Source of the DNA: a virus
Reading direction: 5' to 3' (one strand)
Length of the DNA stretch: 41,577 bases
Virus record (IMG/VR): IMGVR_UViG_3300032820_000028
Span: 1-41,577 of that record
Below, piece after piece: positions 1 through 5,836 of this stretch. The notes beneath the pieces were generated by a model. That model was given only the letters and a program-made list of their open reading frames with translations, did no database searches and was not told the DNA's origin. The translations under genes were made by a program, and so were the position numbers. The first letter of the stretch is position 1. Each line of letters opens with the position of its first letter.

Positions 1-177
1 GGGAGAGAGATACAATTAGAAGCAGGAAAATGGGTACAAACAGTATTCAATAAAATAAAAAAGAAACCAACATGGGAAGAATATGATATTAATACAAAAT
101 ATTATATGCAGGCCATAGAAAAAGAAATAAATAATATTCTAGGTACATTTAACAACCAATTGAAATTATTTAAGTAA
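1..177 (+). CDS. 3' end of a replication-type protein with clamp-binding-like C-terminus (partial)
   Basis: An open frame enters from the left edge and stops with TAA at 175-177, giving 58 residues. The end is rich in Lys, Asn and aromatic residues (a WEEYD segment followed by KYYMQAIEKEINN). The last residues are NNQLKLFK. QLxLF is the pentapeptide that many bacterial and phage replication proteins use to bind the DNA sliding clamp, and it commonly sits at the very C-terminus. I infer a DNA polymerase or other clamp-bound replication protein; the general look recalls the end of phage DNA polymerases, but no catalytic domain is visible here. The next gene starts 26 bases downstream on the same strand. 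Confidence 0.6.
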   Translation, partial: GREIQLEAGKWVQTVFNKIKKKPTWEEYDINTKYYMQAIEKEINNILGTFNNQLKLFK

Positions 178-182
178 ATTTG
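175..182 (+). promoter_or_regulatory. Possible Bacteroidota -7 box (TAAATTTG)
   Basis: TAAATTTG matches the TAnnTTTG -7 consensus of the Bacteroidota housekeeping sigma factor. It overlaps the stop codon of the upstream gene and lies 21 bases before the ATG at 204. No TTG -33 element is visible at the expected spacing, so the call rests on the octamer and its position only. The same octamer occurs on the minus strand at 8566-8573, before the other operon. Confidence 0.3.
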
Positions 183-203
183 TTTAATTAAAATCATAAA
201 AAT

Positions 204-1133
204 ATGGGACATAAAAAGTCAACAGCAACAACCAAATCTTATCTTGAATCAGCTCCTTTACCACAACATGCTAAAACATATACAGTGGTATCACATAAAG
301 AAGTTATGGATTTAACAGAAACATTATTAAATAAACAAGGTTTTACAATAACAACAGAATTGTATAAAACAAATATGAACGCTAAAGTAGCCCAAGGTAT
401 TTATCATATAAATCATGATACAGCATCTAATGATTCTGAAATGGGTATGATGTTTGCTTGGACAAATTCATATGATAAGAGTACTAGGTTCCAATGTGGA
501 ATAGGCGCTCATGTATTTGTATGTAATAACGGATTGATCCACGGGGATTTAGCAACATATGGTAGAAAACATACTGGGACAGCAAATGCTGATATTTCAT
601 CACATATTGTATCTCAAATAGGTATGGCTAATCATAAGTTTAATGAATTAGTGAAAGATAAAATTGCTATGAAAGATTTCTCTTTAAATAGGAAACAACA
701 AGCAGAATTATTAGGAAGATTATTTGCAGATGAGAAAATCCTTGACACACAACAGTTATCTTGTGTTAAAGCAGAAATGGATGACGTTTCTTATAATTAT
801 AATGTTGATCCTAATACTGCATGGGCATTTTATAATCATGTAACACATGCTTTAAAATTAACCCACCCAAGAAATTGGATGGATAGTCAAGGTAAATTCC
901 ATACATTTATGTCTTCAGAAATTTATAGTGCAGTAGGAATTAAACCACAAGATACACCAATTGTTATTGATGAAGATGATTATGATTTAGATGCTAAAAG
1001 AATTCCTAAACAAACTTTAGATGCAAATGACCTTGATTACAATAAACCATTGGAAGAAAATATAGATGAAATTGCAGAAGTAAGTTCAATTATTGAAGTA
1101 GATGAGGATATAAATGATACCTTTACATTATGA
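204..1133 (+). CDS. DUF932-like phage/plasmid protein
   Basis: 309 residues. The middle carries the signature I associate with the DUF932 (phage/plasmid-like TIGR03299) family: an aromatic/charged strand followed by FQCGIGAHVFVCNNGLIHGD around residues 97-116, a His-rich segment, and a helical region with SLNRKQQAELLGRL. The C-terminal 60 residues are strongly acidic (DEDDYDLDAKR and EENIDEIAEV...DEDIND), which is usual for proteins that bind DNA-binding partners or mimic nucleic acid. The function of DUF932 is not firmly established; it is common in phages and plasmids. The ATG at 204 has an A-rich leader with no Shine-Dalgarno, as expected for Bacteroidota. Its stop overlaps the next gene by 4 bases (ATGA). 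Confidence 0.65.
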   Translation: MGHKKSTATTKSYLESAPLPQHAKTYTVVSHKEVMDLTETLLNKQGFTITTELYKTNMNAKVAQGIYHINHDTASNDSEMGMMFAWTNSYDKSTRFQCGIGAHVFVCNNGLIHGDLATYGRKHTGTANADISSHIVSQIGMANHKFNELVKDKIAMKDFSLNRKQQAELLGRLFADEKILDTQQLSCVKAEMDDVSYNYNVDPNTAWAFYNHVTHALKLTHPRNWMDSQGKFHTFMSSEIYSAVGIKPQDTPIVIDEDDYDLDAKRIPKQTLDANDLDYNKPLEENIDEIAEVSSIIEVDEDINDTFTL

Positions 1134-1561
1134 GCAAAAAAAAGAAAGATAAAAATAAACATTATTGGGATACTGATCGTAATTATCCCTATAATTATGT
1201 TACTCCAGATAAATTTAAAGTTAAAATGTCTGTACCAGATGGATTAGAATTTAATAAACCTTATGTACTACAAGATTTAGCAGAAAATAATCTTTCAAGA
1301 AAAGATTTCCCTATATATACAGGAGTAGTTAAATACTTTCCTGATGCATTAATGGAATTATCAAGAGTTTCGTTATCAGGTAATAAACAACATCATCCAG
1401 ATGAACCTTTGCATTGGGATAAAAGTAAGAGTCCTGATCACTTAGATGCTTTAATGAGACATCTATTAGAAGCAGATGACTTAGATGATGATGGAATATT
1501 ACATCTTTCAAAAGTAGCTTGGAGAGCATTAGCAGCTCTTCAAGAGAAATTGGAAAAATAA
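1130..1561 (+). CDS. dATP/dGTP diphosphohydrolase N-terminal-like (DUF5664) protein
   Basis: 143 residues, starting inside the stop of the preceding gene (ATGA), so translation is probably coupled. The N-terminus is a Lys-rich tail (MSKKKKDKNK). Residues about 65-143 fit the MazG-like all-alpha fold that Pfam names dGTP_diPhyd_N/DUF5664: a YFPDALMELSRVS helix, a short loop with W, then SPDHLDALMRHLLEADDLDD and GILHLSKVAWRALAALQEKL, which keep the usual HLDAxxRHLL and HLxxVAxxAL pattern. Family members hydrolyse deoxynucleoside triphosphates and are found in phage nucleotide-metabolism modules; in 2-aminoadenine phages related enzymes purge dATP or dGTP. Nothing else in this window indicates a modified genome. 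Family membership is from motif memory; catalytic metal ligands cannot be assigned with certainty. Confidence 0.6.
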   Translation: MSKKKKDKNKHYWDTDRNYPYNYVTPDKFKVKMSVPDGLEFNKPYVLQDLAENNLSRKDFPIYTGVVKYFPDALMELSRVSLSGNKQHHPDEPLHWDKSKSPDHLDALMRHLLEADDLDDDGILHLSKVAWRALAALQEKLEK

Positions 1562-1570
1562 TACTTGTGA

Positions 1571-1767
1571 GGGCTGTTTCAGGAACAGCCTCTTTGGGGA
1601 GAAGTGTTTGTGTACCGGGATGTCTTCCGGTCTGAAGATAAGATGTCAATATATTGATCTAATGAGGTACTTCTCCGGGAGTTTTTGTTTATAAAAACAT
1701 TTTATCCTTTCATACCTCTCAATCTTAATCAAGACTGACTGATGGAAAGACATCACCCCTTTGGGGT
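1571..1767 (+). ncRNA. Candidate structured RNA element in a gene-free stretch
   Basis: The 231 bases between the genes at 1561 and 1793 hold no plausible plus-strand gene and are more GC-rich than their surroundings. Perfect stems are visible: 1572-1578 with 1584-1590 (GGCTGTT/AACAGCC); 1598-1605 with 1669-1676 (GGAGAAGT/ACTTCTCC), enclosing two inner hairpins at 1614-1631 (ACCGG/CCGGT, 8-base loop) and 1641-1660; 1681-1686 with 1693-1698 (GTTTTT/AAAAAC); and 1755-1759 with 1763-1767 (ACCCC/GGGGT). The 8-base loop GATGTCTT (1619-1626) is perfectly complementary to AAGACATC at 1747-1754, just before the last hairpin, so a pseudoknot or long-range tertiary pairing is possible. It may be a stable ncRNA, a leader regulator of 1793-2271, or an origin; the sequence alone does not decide. 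The strand is assumed from the neighbouring genes. Confidence 0.45.
1755..1767 (+). promoter_or_regulatory. Short GC hairpin in the leader of the small-gene cluster
   Basis: ACCCC-TTT-GGGGT is a perfect 5-bp stem 25 bases before the ATG at 1793, followed by an AT-only stretch. CTTTGGGG also occurs at 1592-1599. It could be the 3' boundary of the structured element or a weak terminator; it is followed by TAATTAAATAAATA rather than a T-run. Confidence 0.35.
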
Positions 1768-1792
1768 AATTAAATAAATAAAATAATAAGAT

Positions 1793-1981
1793 ATGACAGG
1801 AACAATAATATTAATAATTGTGTTAATAATAACATTTTTATTAGGTAAATATGCTCTCTCAGAAGGACGTAAAATAGAACGTCAAAAAAAATTTATGAAA
1901 AATTTCTCAAAAAGAAAAGGATCTGACTTTGATGCAGATATGGATGCACAAGATCCTAAATGGAGAAAATATAAAATTTAG
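1793..1981 (+). CDS. Small N-terminally anchored basic membrane protein
   Basis: 62 residues. Residues about 4-22 form one strongly hydrophobic transmembrane segment (TIILIIVLIITFLLGKYAL), followed by a Lys/Arg-rich cytoplasmic tail (RKIERQKKFMKNFSKRKG) and a short Asp-rich end. The ATG follows an A/T-only leader. No family is recognised. It is the first of three tiny genes that run head to tail (next gene 5 bases on), all downstream of the structured RNA region. Small one-pass proteins of this kind in phages often modulate the host envelope, lysis or superinfection, but nothing here shows which. Confidence 0.6.
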   Translation: MTGTIILIIVLIITFLLGKYALSEGRKIERQKKFMKNFSKRKGSDFDADMDAQDPKWRKYKI

Positions 1982-1986
1982 TTATT

Positions 1987-2190
1987 ATGGAAAAAGAATT
2001 AGAAGAATTATTACATATAGGTTGGTGGTTTAGTTTATCACCAAAAGGAAAACAATGGACATCTAGAATTTATAGAAAAAATAATAAAACTAAAAAATGG
2101 GTAACTATAGAATCTAAAACCCATAGAGATGTAGAAAAAGCTATGACTTGGGTATCAAATAAACTAGCACCTAAATTAATACCAGAATAA
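1987..2190 (+). CDS. Small hypothetical protein
   Basis: 67 residues, lysine-rich, beginning MEKELEELLHIGWWFSLSP. The pattern of a Trp-rich start, two short beta-like stretches (WTSRIYRKN, KKWVTIESKT) and a helix (DVEKAMTWVSNKL) suggests a compact alpha/beta fold. No family is recognised. It begins 5 bases after the preceding stop, and the following 26-residue gene starts at the base after its own stop, so the three are probably co-translated. Confidence 0.6.
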   Translation: MEKELEELLHIGWWFSLSPKGKQWTSRIYRKNNKTKKWVTIESKTHRDVEKAMTWVSNKLAPKLIPE

Positions 2191-2271
2191 ATGACAGCAT
2201 TCAATCTGGTATTAATATTTTTTGCTTTATTATTTTTTTATGCTAAAAGTACAGAAGATAAAAATAATTAA
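2191..2271 (+). CDS. Tiny single-span membrane protein (26 residues)
   Basis: ATG at 2191 directly abuts the TAA of the preceding gene. The frame gives 26 residues: MTAFNLVLIFFALLFFYAK and a short polar tail STEDKNN. The hydrophobic stretch of about 14 residues between Asn5 and Tyr17 can just span a membrane. Its TAA (2269-2271) overlaps the stop codon of the convergent gene on the other strand (2268-2270). The abutting start, the clean hydrophobic/polar partition and the presence of another small one-pass protein two genes upstream support it as real. Function unknown. Confidence 0.5.
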   Translation: MTAFNLVLIFFALLFFYAKSTEDKNN

Positions 2272-2522
2272 GCTTTTTTTCTTTTACTACCTTTTAGTCT
2301 TGATTTTTCTCTAATACCTCTATTCTTAGAACGGGACAATACTGTTGTTCTACTAGAGTTAATACCCTTAGAGTGATGTATATCTTTATTATCTCCTTTT
2401 CTTACCTTACCAACTTTAAGAGCAGCCCTACGGGCCTTATTTCTTTTAGCTCTATTTTTCTTTGAGGTAGTAGAAGATTGAAACTTTTTGTATTCTTTTT
2501 TATAGTTTCTTTTAGCCGCCAT
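2268..2522 (-). CDS. Small highly basic (histone-like/DNA-binding type) phage protein
   Basis: 84 residues from the ATG at 2522 (MAAKRNYKKEYKKFQ). An upstream TTG at 2540 in the same frame is rejected because the ATG sits inside the stop of the preceding gene (11-base overlap 2512-2522), which fits coupled translation. About one third of residues are Lys or Arg. The order RNYKKEY, KKNRAKRNKARR, KVRKGDNKDIHHSKG, SSRTTVLSRSKNRG recalls a widespread small phage protein in which the central D-x-DHxxG segment looks like a worn HNH element. Here only HHSKG remains, so I call it nucleic-acid-binding by charge, not a nuclease. It is the last gene of the minus-strand operon. Confidence 0.6.
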   Translation of the reverse strand: MAAKRNYKKEYKKFQSSTTSKKNRAKRNKARRAALKVGKVRKGDNKDIHHSKGINSSRTTVLSRSKNRGIREKSRLKGSKRKKA

Positions 2523-2676
2523 GACAGATGCAAACTCCAAAATTTAATACCATCAATTCATACTCATTACCAAAATCTAACATTAATTTTAGAACTGTAA
2601 TTCTACCAAGTCTAACTTCAATATCAATCTTAGTACTTTTTTTGTTTCCTTTTGCCCAACTGTTTATAAAATTCAT
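2512..2676 (-). CDS. Small hypothetical protein (54 residues)
   Basis: ATG at 2676 follows a run of A residues on the coding strand, the local start pattern. The frame gives 54 residues: MNFINSWAKGNKKSTKIDIE, then VRLGRITVLKLMLDFGNEYE and a hydrophobic end with GVCICHGG. The middle looks like two or three beta strands. It fills the gap between the outer-membrane-like gene (ending 2687) and the basic protein and overlaps the start of the latter by 11 bases. No family is recognised. The good leader, the operon spacing and the coupling overlap argue that it is a real gene. Confidence 0.5.
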   Translation of the reverse strand: MNFINSWAKGNKKSTKIDIEVRLGRITVLKLMLDFGNEYELMVLNFGVCICHGG

Positions 2677-2686
2677 AATTTTTTTT

Positions 2687-3103
2687 TTAAAGTTTATAGG
2701 ATAGACCTAAATTAAAAATACCTTCTCTTTCACCATTCTCATCTTCTTTTATACCTACCATATAGTTTGGTTCAATATTAAGACCTTTCCATATATTATA
2801 AGAATAACCAATACCAATTGTTAAATTATCTGTTATATCTTTCATTGAAGACTCTGCTTTAATATATACATTTTCATTTATAGAATATGTACCCCAAAGA
2901 TTTAATGAATCTTCTGCAACTTTAACTACACCAACTACATATTTATCATTTAAAGTATATCCTACTCCTATCTTATCAGTTAAACTAGTAGTTTCCCAAT
3001 CTGCACCGTCTTCTGGCGCTACATATGTTGTTATTACTACAAATTGTGCAGAAGCTACTAAAGTTGATAAAGCTATTACTGCTGTTAAAAATAATTTTTT
3101 CAT
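2687..3103 (-). CDS. Secreted outer-membrane-barrel-like protein
   Basis: 138 residues. A signal peptide is clear (MKKLFLTAVIALSTLVASAQ, cut expected after ASA). The mature part alternates polar and hydrophobic residues in repeated strands (KIGVGYTLNDKYVVGVVKV, LNLWGTYSINENVYIKAE, NLTIGIGYSYNIWKG, IFNLGLSYKL) and ends in a strand, as in small porin-type beta-barrels, although the C-terminal residue is Leu, not Phe. The length would suit about eight short strands. Phage-encoded outer-membrane proteins can change receptor display or block superinfection; that role is inference. It lies after the holin in a late operon, 25 bases downstream. Confidence 0.6.
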   Translation of the reverse strand: MKKLFLTAVIALSTLVASAQFVVITTYVAPEDGADWETTSLTDKIGVGYTLNDKYVVGVVKVAEDSLNLWGTYSINENVYIKAESSMKDITDNLTIGIGYSYNIWKGLNIEPNYMVGIKEDENGEREGIFNLGLSYKL

Positions 3104-3128
3104 TTTTTTTGTTTTTTAATTATTAAAT

Positions 3129-3548
3129 TTATTTTATTGTATCTGTATTACTATTATTGTTCTTTACTTTTTCTAGTGATCTACCACCAAAATAAGCACC
3201 TATTACTGTTATTAATACTATTTGTAATAGATTTGTCCATTTTTCTTCAACTACAAAATCTATTGTCCCAGCATCAATAAAAATCATTAACACTGTGCTT
3301 ACTACTAAAAATATTAAAGTCATTGGTCTAACATTTTTACTCAACCATGAATCTGAAGCCATATCAGATTTCCATCTATCAGTTACTGTCTTCTCCATTT
3401 CTACTTCATAATTGGAGATTAATTCTTTTACTTTTAACTCTGCAGCTAGCTTCTCTTCTTTAGATGTATGTAATTCATCTATAACATCTCCTACTCCCTT
3501 TACTAACTCTGTAGCCCCGCTACTAAATATGTTTGTTAATATACTCAT
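3129..3548 (-). CDS. GTA-type holin (3TM holin family)
   Basis: 139 residues. Residues 30-60 are an amphipathic, charged helix; DRWKSDMASDSWLSKNVRP (57-75) matches the conserved segment just before the first membrane span in the gene-transfer-agent holin family (GTA_holin_3TM). Two spans follow: about 76-93 and 104-121, ending GAYFGGRSLEK. Holins form membrane lesions that let the endolysin reach the wall. No endolysin was recognised in this window. It lies 17 bases downstream of the fibre-like gene and 25 bases upstream of the outer-membrane-like gene. The match is by motif and topology. Confidence 0.7.
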   Translation of the reverse strand: MSILTNIFSSGATELVKGVGDVIDELHTSKEEKLAAELKVKELISNYEVEMEKTVTDRWKSDMASDSWLSKNVRPMTLIFLVVSTVLMIFIDAGTIDFVVEEKWTNLLQIVLITVIGAYFGGRSLEKVKNNNSNTDTIK

Positions 3549-3565
3549 AATTTTATATTTTTATT

Positions 3566-4879
3566 TTATATTTGTGCATGCATATAAAAAGTTAACTGTT
3601 CTATTTCAGTATCAGTTAACTCTCCTTTATATACTATAATTTCGTGTATTCCTCCTAACATACCAAGTTGTCCACCATTTTTAGCACCTATTTCATCTAA
3701 CTCATGAAAATCATAACCATCAGGGAATGTAAACCCATCAGTTTGTTTTTCTCCATTAATCCATAGAGCAGCATCATTAGTAGTAGGATTCATATTAATG
3801 ATAAATACATATGGAGTACCTTGCGCAAGAACTGCTGGATTATTAATAGTAACTCCTTTAGTACTTGAAGTTGCTAGTGTTGGATTATATAATTTCAAAT
3901 GAACTGCTGTTTCTGAATCAAATTTAATTAAATTATTATTAGAATCTTTATCACCAATTATTACTTCAGTATTGTTCCAATCTTCCATATATGTTGTTAC
4001 TGCAATACACCATCCCAGATCTGTTTCTGTATCTAAATTTATTGTATCTGCAGTCTGCATAAAATCAGCTCCATCAAATGTAACCCATCCATTATTTAAA
4101 CCATTCCAAGATGGATAAGTATCATCACCAAGTCCTAGTGCCCCAAATTCAAGCGCTGGATTAGGCCATCTGTGATCTTTCCATTTAGAAATATATGGGC
4201 CACCAAAAGCAATTAAAACATCATCTTCACTAGCATGTAACCATAATGTCATACCCTCAATAGCTCCTGGACCAAATTCACAACCTGAATCTGTACACTC
4301 TGCAATAGTAGAATAATCTCCACTTCCATCTCCAGGATCAAGACATATATAAGTTGATGATCCAGTAGAACTACATTGACAAGGATTAGCATTTATTGCT
4401 ATGTATGTTGATTCATCCATACATACAAGAAGTTCAGCACTAACTTGTGCAAAATCCATACCTAAAGTTACTGATGTACAACCATCTGCAATTACCCAAT
4501 TAATCAAATCATTCCAAGATTGATTAGGGGGGCCACTAAAGTTTGGAGAGTATGCTGCTCCATCTCTATAAATAATGACTGCATTGAAAAAATAATAAGG
4601 TTCTCCATTAGGGTCTAAACAGGGAGTTTTACTAGTGCCCTGACCAGTGAATGCAAACTTCCAACTCCTTATAGGGGTTGACGGTTGATTTGCTATATAC
4701 CAATCCCGGAAAGCACCAAAGCTAGTTTGGCCGCTATCAGTCATACTAGAACAAGTATTTGTTCCTGAATTTATAACACAATCATAACTAACAGCTATAC
4801 CACTTCCTTCACATTGGCCTATGATATTATCAATCTTATTCCCTACTCTTTTACAATTATTTATATTTGTTCTTTTCAT
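3566..4879 (-). CDS. Lectin/LamG-like fibre or adhesin candidate
   Basis: 437 residues, rich in Gly, Ser, Thr, Asn, Asp and Trp, with about ten Cys in the first 200 residues (for example CQCSSTG and CTDSGCEFG). The C-terminal 230 residues look like a concanavalin/LamG jelly roll of the type found in Bacteroidota adhesins and phage fibres: MTLWLHASEDDV, ISKWKDHR, FDGADFMQT near the start, LGWCIAVTTYMEDW in the middle, then WINGEKQTDGF, IHEIIVYKGELTDTEIEQL at the end. There is no signal peptide. The start overlaps the stop of the secreted T9SS-type gene (ATGA, 4876-4879). Receptor binding is the likely role; whether it is virion-borne is inference. Confidence 0.6.
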   Translation of the reverse strand: MKRTNINNCKRVGNKIDNIIGQCEGSGIAVSYDCVINSGTNTCSSMTDSGQTSFGAFRDWYIANQPSTPIRSWKFAFTGQGTSKTPCLDPNGEPYYFFNAVIIYRDGAAYSPNFSGPPNQSWNDLINWVIADGCTSVTLGMDFAQVSAELLVCMDESTYIAINANPCQCSSTGSSTYICLDPGDGSGDYSTIAECTDSGCEFGPGAIEGMTLWLHASEDDVLIAFGGPYISKWKDHRWPNPALEFGALGLGDDTYPSWNGLNNGWVTFDGADFMQTADTINLDTETDLGWCIAVTTYMEDWNNTEVIIGDKDSNNNLIKFDSETAVHLKLYNPTLATSSTKGVTINNPAVLAQGTPYVFIINMNPTTNDAALWINGEKQTDGFTFPDGYDFHELDEIGAKNGGQLGMLGGIHEIIVYKGELTDTEIEQLTFYMHAQI

Positions 4880-5367
4880 CTAATATATTTCTTTCTATTC
4901 TTAATATATATTGTTCCTGTTGATACTTCAAATAATTCTCTACCTAATAAATCATACATTTTACCATCATTAATTTTATCAACTATTAATTCTTTAATTC
5001 CTACTGGTTGCGCTGACATTAGTTCCCATTGATATGAATTTGGATTATATACTAATGAATCACAATCCATACAAATATAAGTTGCTCCCATAAAACATAT
5101 GTAAGCATCATAACATACTTTAACTGTATCAGTTGATAATATATTTACAAATGATGCTGTATCACCTGATCCTGAATAGCATAATGTTGAATTACATGCT
5201 TGCCAACTCCATGTTATAGAATCTACCATATTAGATAATGATGAATTCCCAATTACAGTTAATGTTTGTTGTGGTAATGTTGTGTATGATACTGAATCAC
5301 ACCAGTTTACTTGTGCTTGTGTTTGTAAACCAAAGATTACTAATAATATAAATAATAATTTCTTCAT
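4876..5367 (-). CDS. Secreted protein with type IX secretion-like C-terminal tail
   Basis: 163 residues from the ATG at 5367, chosen over an in-frame GTG at 5376 because it overlaps the ferredoxin stop as ATGA and starts the signal peptide cleanly (MKKLLFILLVIFGLQTQAQ). The mature part is Ser/Thr/Cys-rich with eight Cys and several beta-strand-like segments. The last 40 residues (GIKELIVDKINDGKMYDLLG, then RELFEVSTGTIYIKNRKKYI) match the general form of T9SS sorting domains: a bit of linker, a K-x-YD-x-xGRE-type strand and a G-x-xYIKN-x-KKY strand. In Bacteroidota that tail directs export across the outer membrane. A phage carrying it would use the host type IX machinery. The inference rests on motif form. 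Confidence 0.55.
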   Translation of the reverse strand: MKKLLFILLVIFGLQTQAQVNWCDSVSYTTLPQQTLTVIGNSSLSNMVDSITWSWQACNSTLCYSGSGDTASFVNILSTDTVKVCYDAYICFMGATYICMDCDSLVYNPNSYQWELMSAQPVGIKELIVDKINDGKMYDLLGRELFEVSTGTIYIKNRKKYIR

Positions 5368-5672
5368 CCTTCCCACGTTTGACTAAAAAATTCATAATTC
5401 TTTTTAACTGATTCATCATTACCTTCATGATCTATACATGTATCTTCATCTTCATATATTGCATCAGGAGGACAAGCGGGAACACACGCATCACATTCAA
5501 TGCATTCATCTGGATTGATATAAAGCTGTAAACCTTCTATACTATCTAATGTAGCTACCTCAGCACCTGCACCATCAATATCTATTGGTCCATGTATGCA
5601 ATCTACTGGACAAGCATCTACACATGCTGTGTCACATGTACTTATACATTTTGTTCCTATAATAAAACTCAT
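5364..5672 (-). CDS. Bacterial-type 7Fe/8Fe ferredoxin
   Basis: 102 residues. Cysteines fall at 9, 13, 17, 21, 25 and at 57, 60, 63, 67, plus 79. C9-x7-C17-x3-C21-P and C57-x2-C60-x2-C63-x3-C67-P is the spacing of seven- or eight-iron bacterial ferredoxins, with C25 and C67 placed to complete the crossed clusters. The segment between the halves (26-56) is longer than in the classical short ferredoxins. Such proteins carry low-potential electrons. Its start lies in the stop of the tiny lysine-rich gene (ATGA) and its end in the start of the secreted gene (ATGA), so it is embedded in a translationally coupled late operon. The partner is unknown: host metabolism or a phage redox enzyme. Confidence 0.85.
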   Translation of the reverse strand: MSFIIGTKCISTCDTACVDACPVDCIHGPIDIDGAGAEVATLDSIEGLQLYINPDECIECDACVPACPPDAIYEDEDTCIDHEGNDESVKKNYEFFSQTWEG

Positions 5673-5836
5673 TTTTTCTTTTTTCTTTTTTTAGCCATCT
5701 TTTTAAAAGTCTTAGCAAGAGTTTTAGCTTTTCCAGTGCAACCTTTTTTAGTTATAGGCGTACACTTCCCTTTAGTACCTCTCTTCTTAATGGATTTATT
5801 TACTTTTTGTATCCAATTTTTCTTCTTAGTTGCCAT
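5669..5836 (-). CDS. Tiny lysine-rich phage protein (55 residues)
   Basis: ATG at 5836 inside the last codons of the thioredoxin-like gene; TGA at 5669-5671 overlaps the ferredoxin ATG. The 55 residues begin MATKKKNWIQKVNKSIKKRG, contain two Cys in KGKC and KKGC contexts, and end KTLAKTFKKMAKKRKKKK; nearly half are Lys or Arg. The pattern WIQKxxxxIKKxG near the start and a LAKTxKKMxKK end recalls a small conserved protein (DUF5872-like) seen in phage virion operons and in large DNA viruses. Charge points to nucleic-acid contact, perhaps packaged DNA. Family assignment is tentative. Confidence 0.6.
   Translation of the reverse strand: MATKKKNWIQKVNKSIKKRGTKGKCTPITKKGCTGKAKTLAKTFKKMAKKRKKKK

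Noticed and set aside
1329-1649. 106-residue open frame on the minus strand
   Set aside because: It runs antisense to the probable diphosphohydrolase gene and into the structured RNA, with Leu/His-rich sequence typical of shadow frames and no family features.
1598-1676. A tRNA-sized fold with a perfect 8-bp closing stem
   Set aside because: The 79-base size and closing stem suggest tRNA, but there is no T-arm GGTTCGANTCC element, no D-arm consensus and no CCA-type end; the inner hairpins have the wrong sizes.
2523-2540. TTG start for the basic protein at 2268
   Set aside because: The ATG at 2522 overlaps the upstream stop in the coupling pattern, and the extra residues MEFASV add nothing conserved-looking.
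5368-5376. GTG start for the secreted T9SS-type protein
   Set aside because: The ATG at 5367 gives a normal MKK signal peptide start and an ATGA overlap with the ferredoxin stop.
5669-5836. Reading the Lys-rich 55-residue frame as mere A-rich noise
   Set aside because: Rejected as noise because both ends overlap neighbours in coupling geometry and it contains a WIQK start and paired Cys; kept as a gene.
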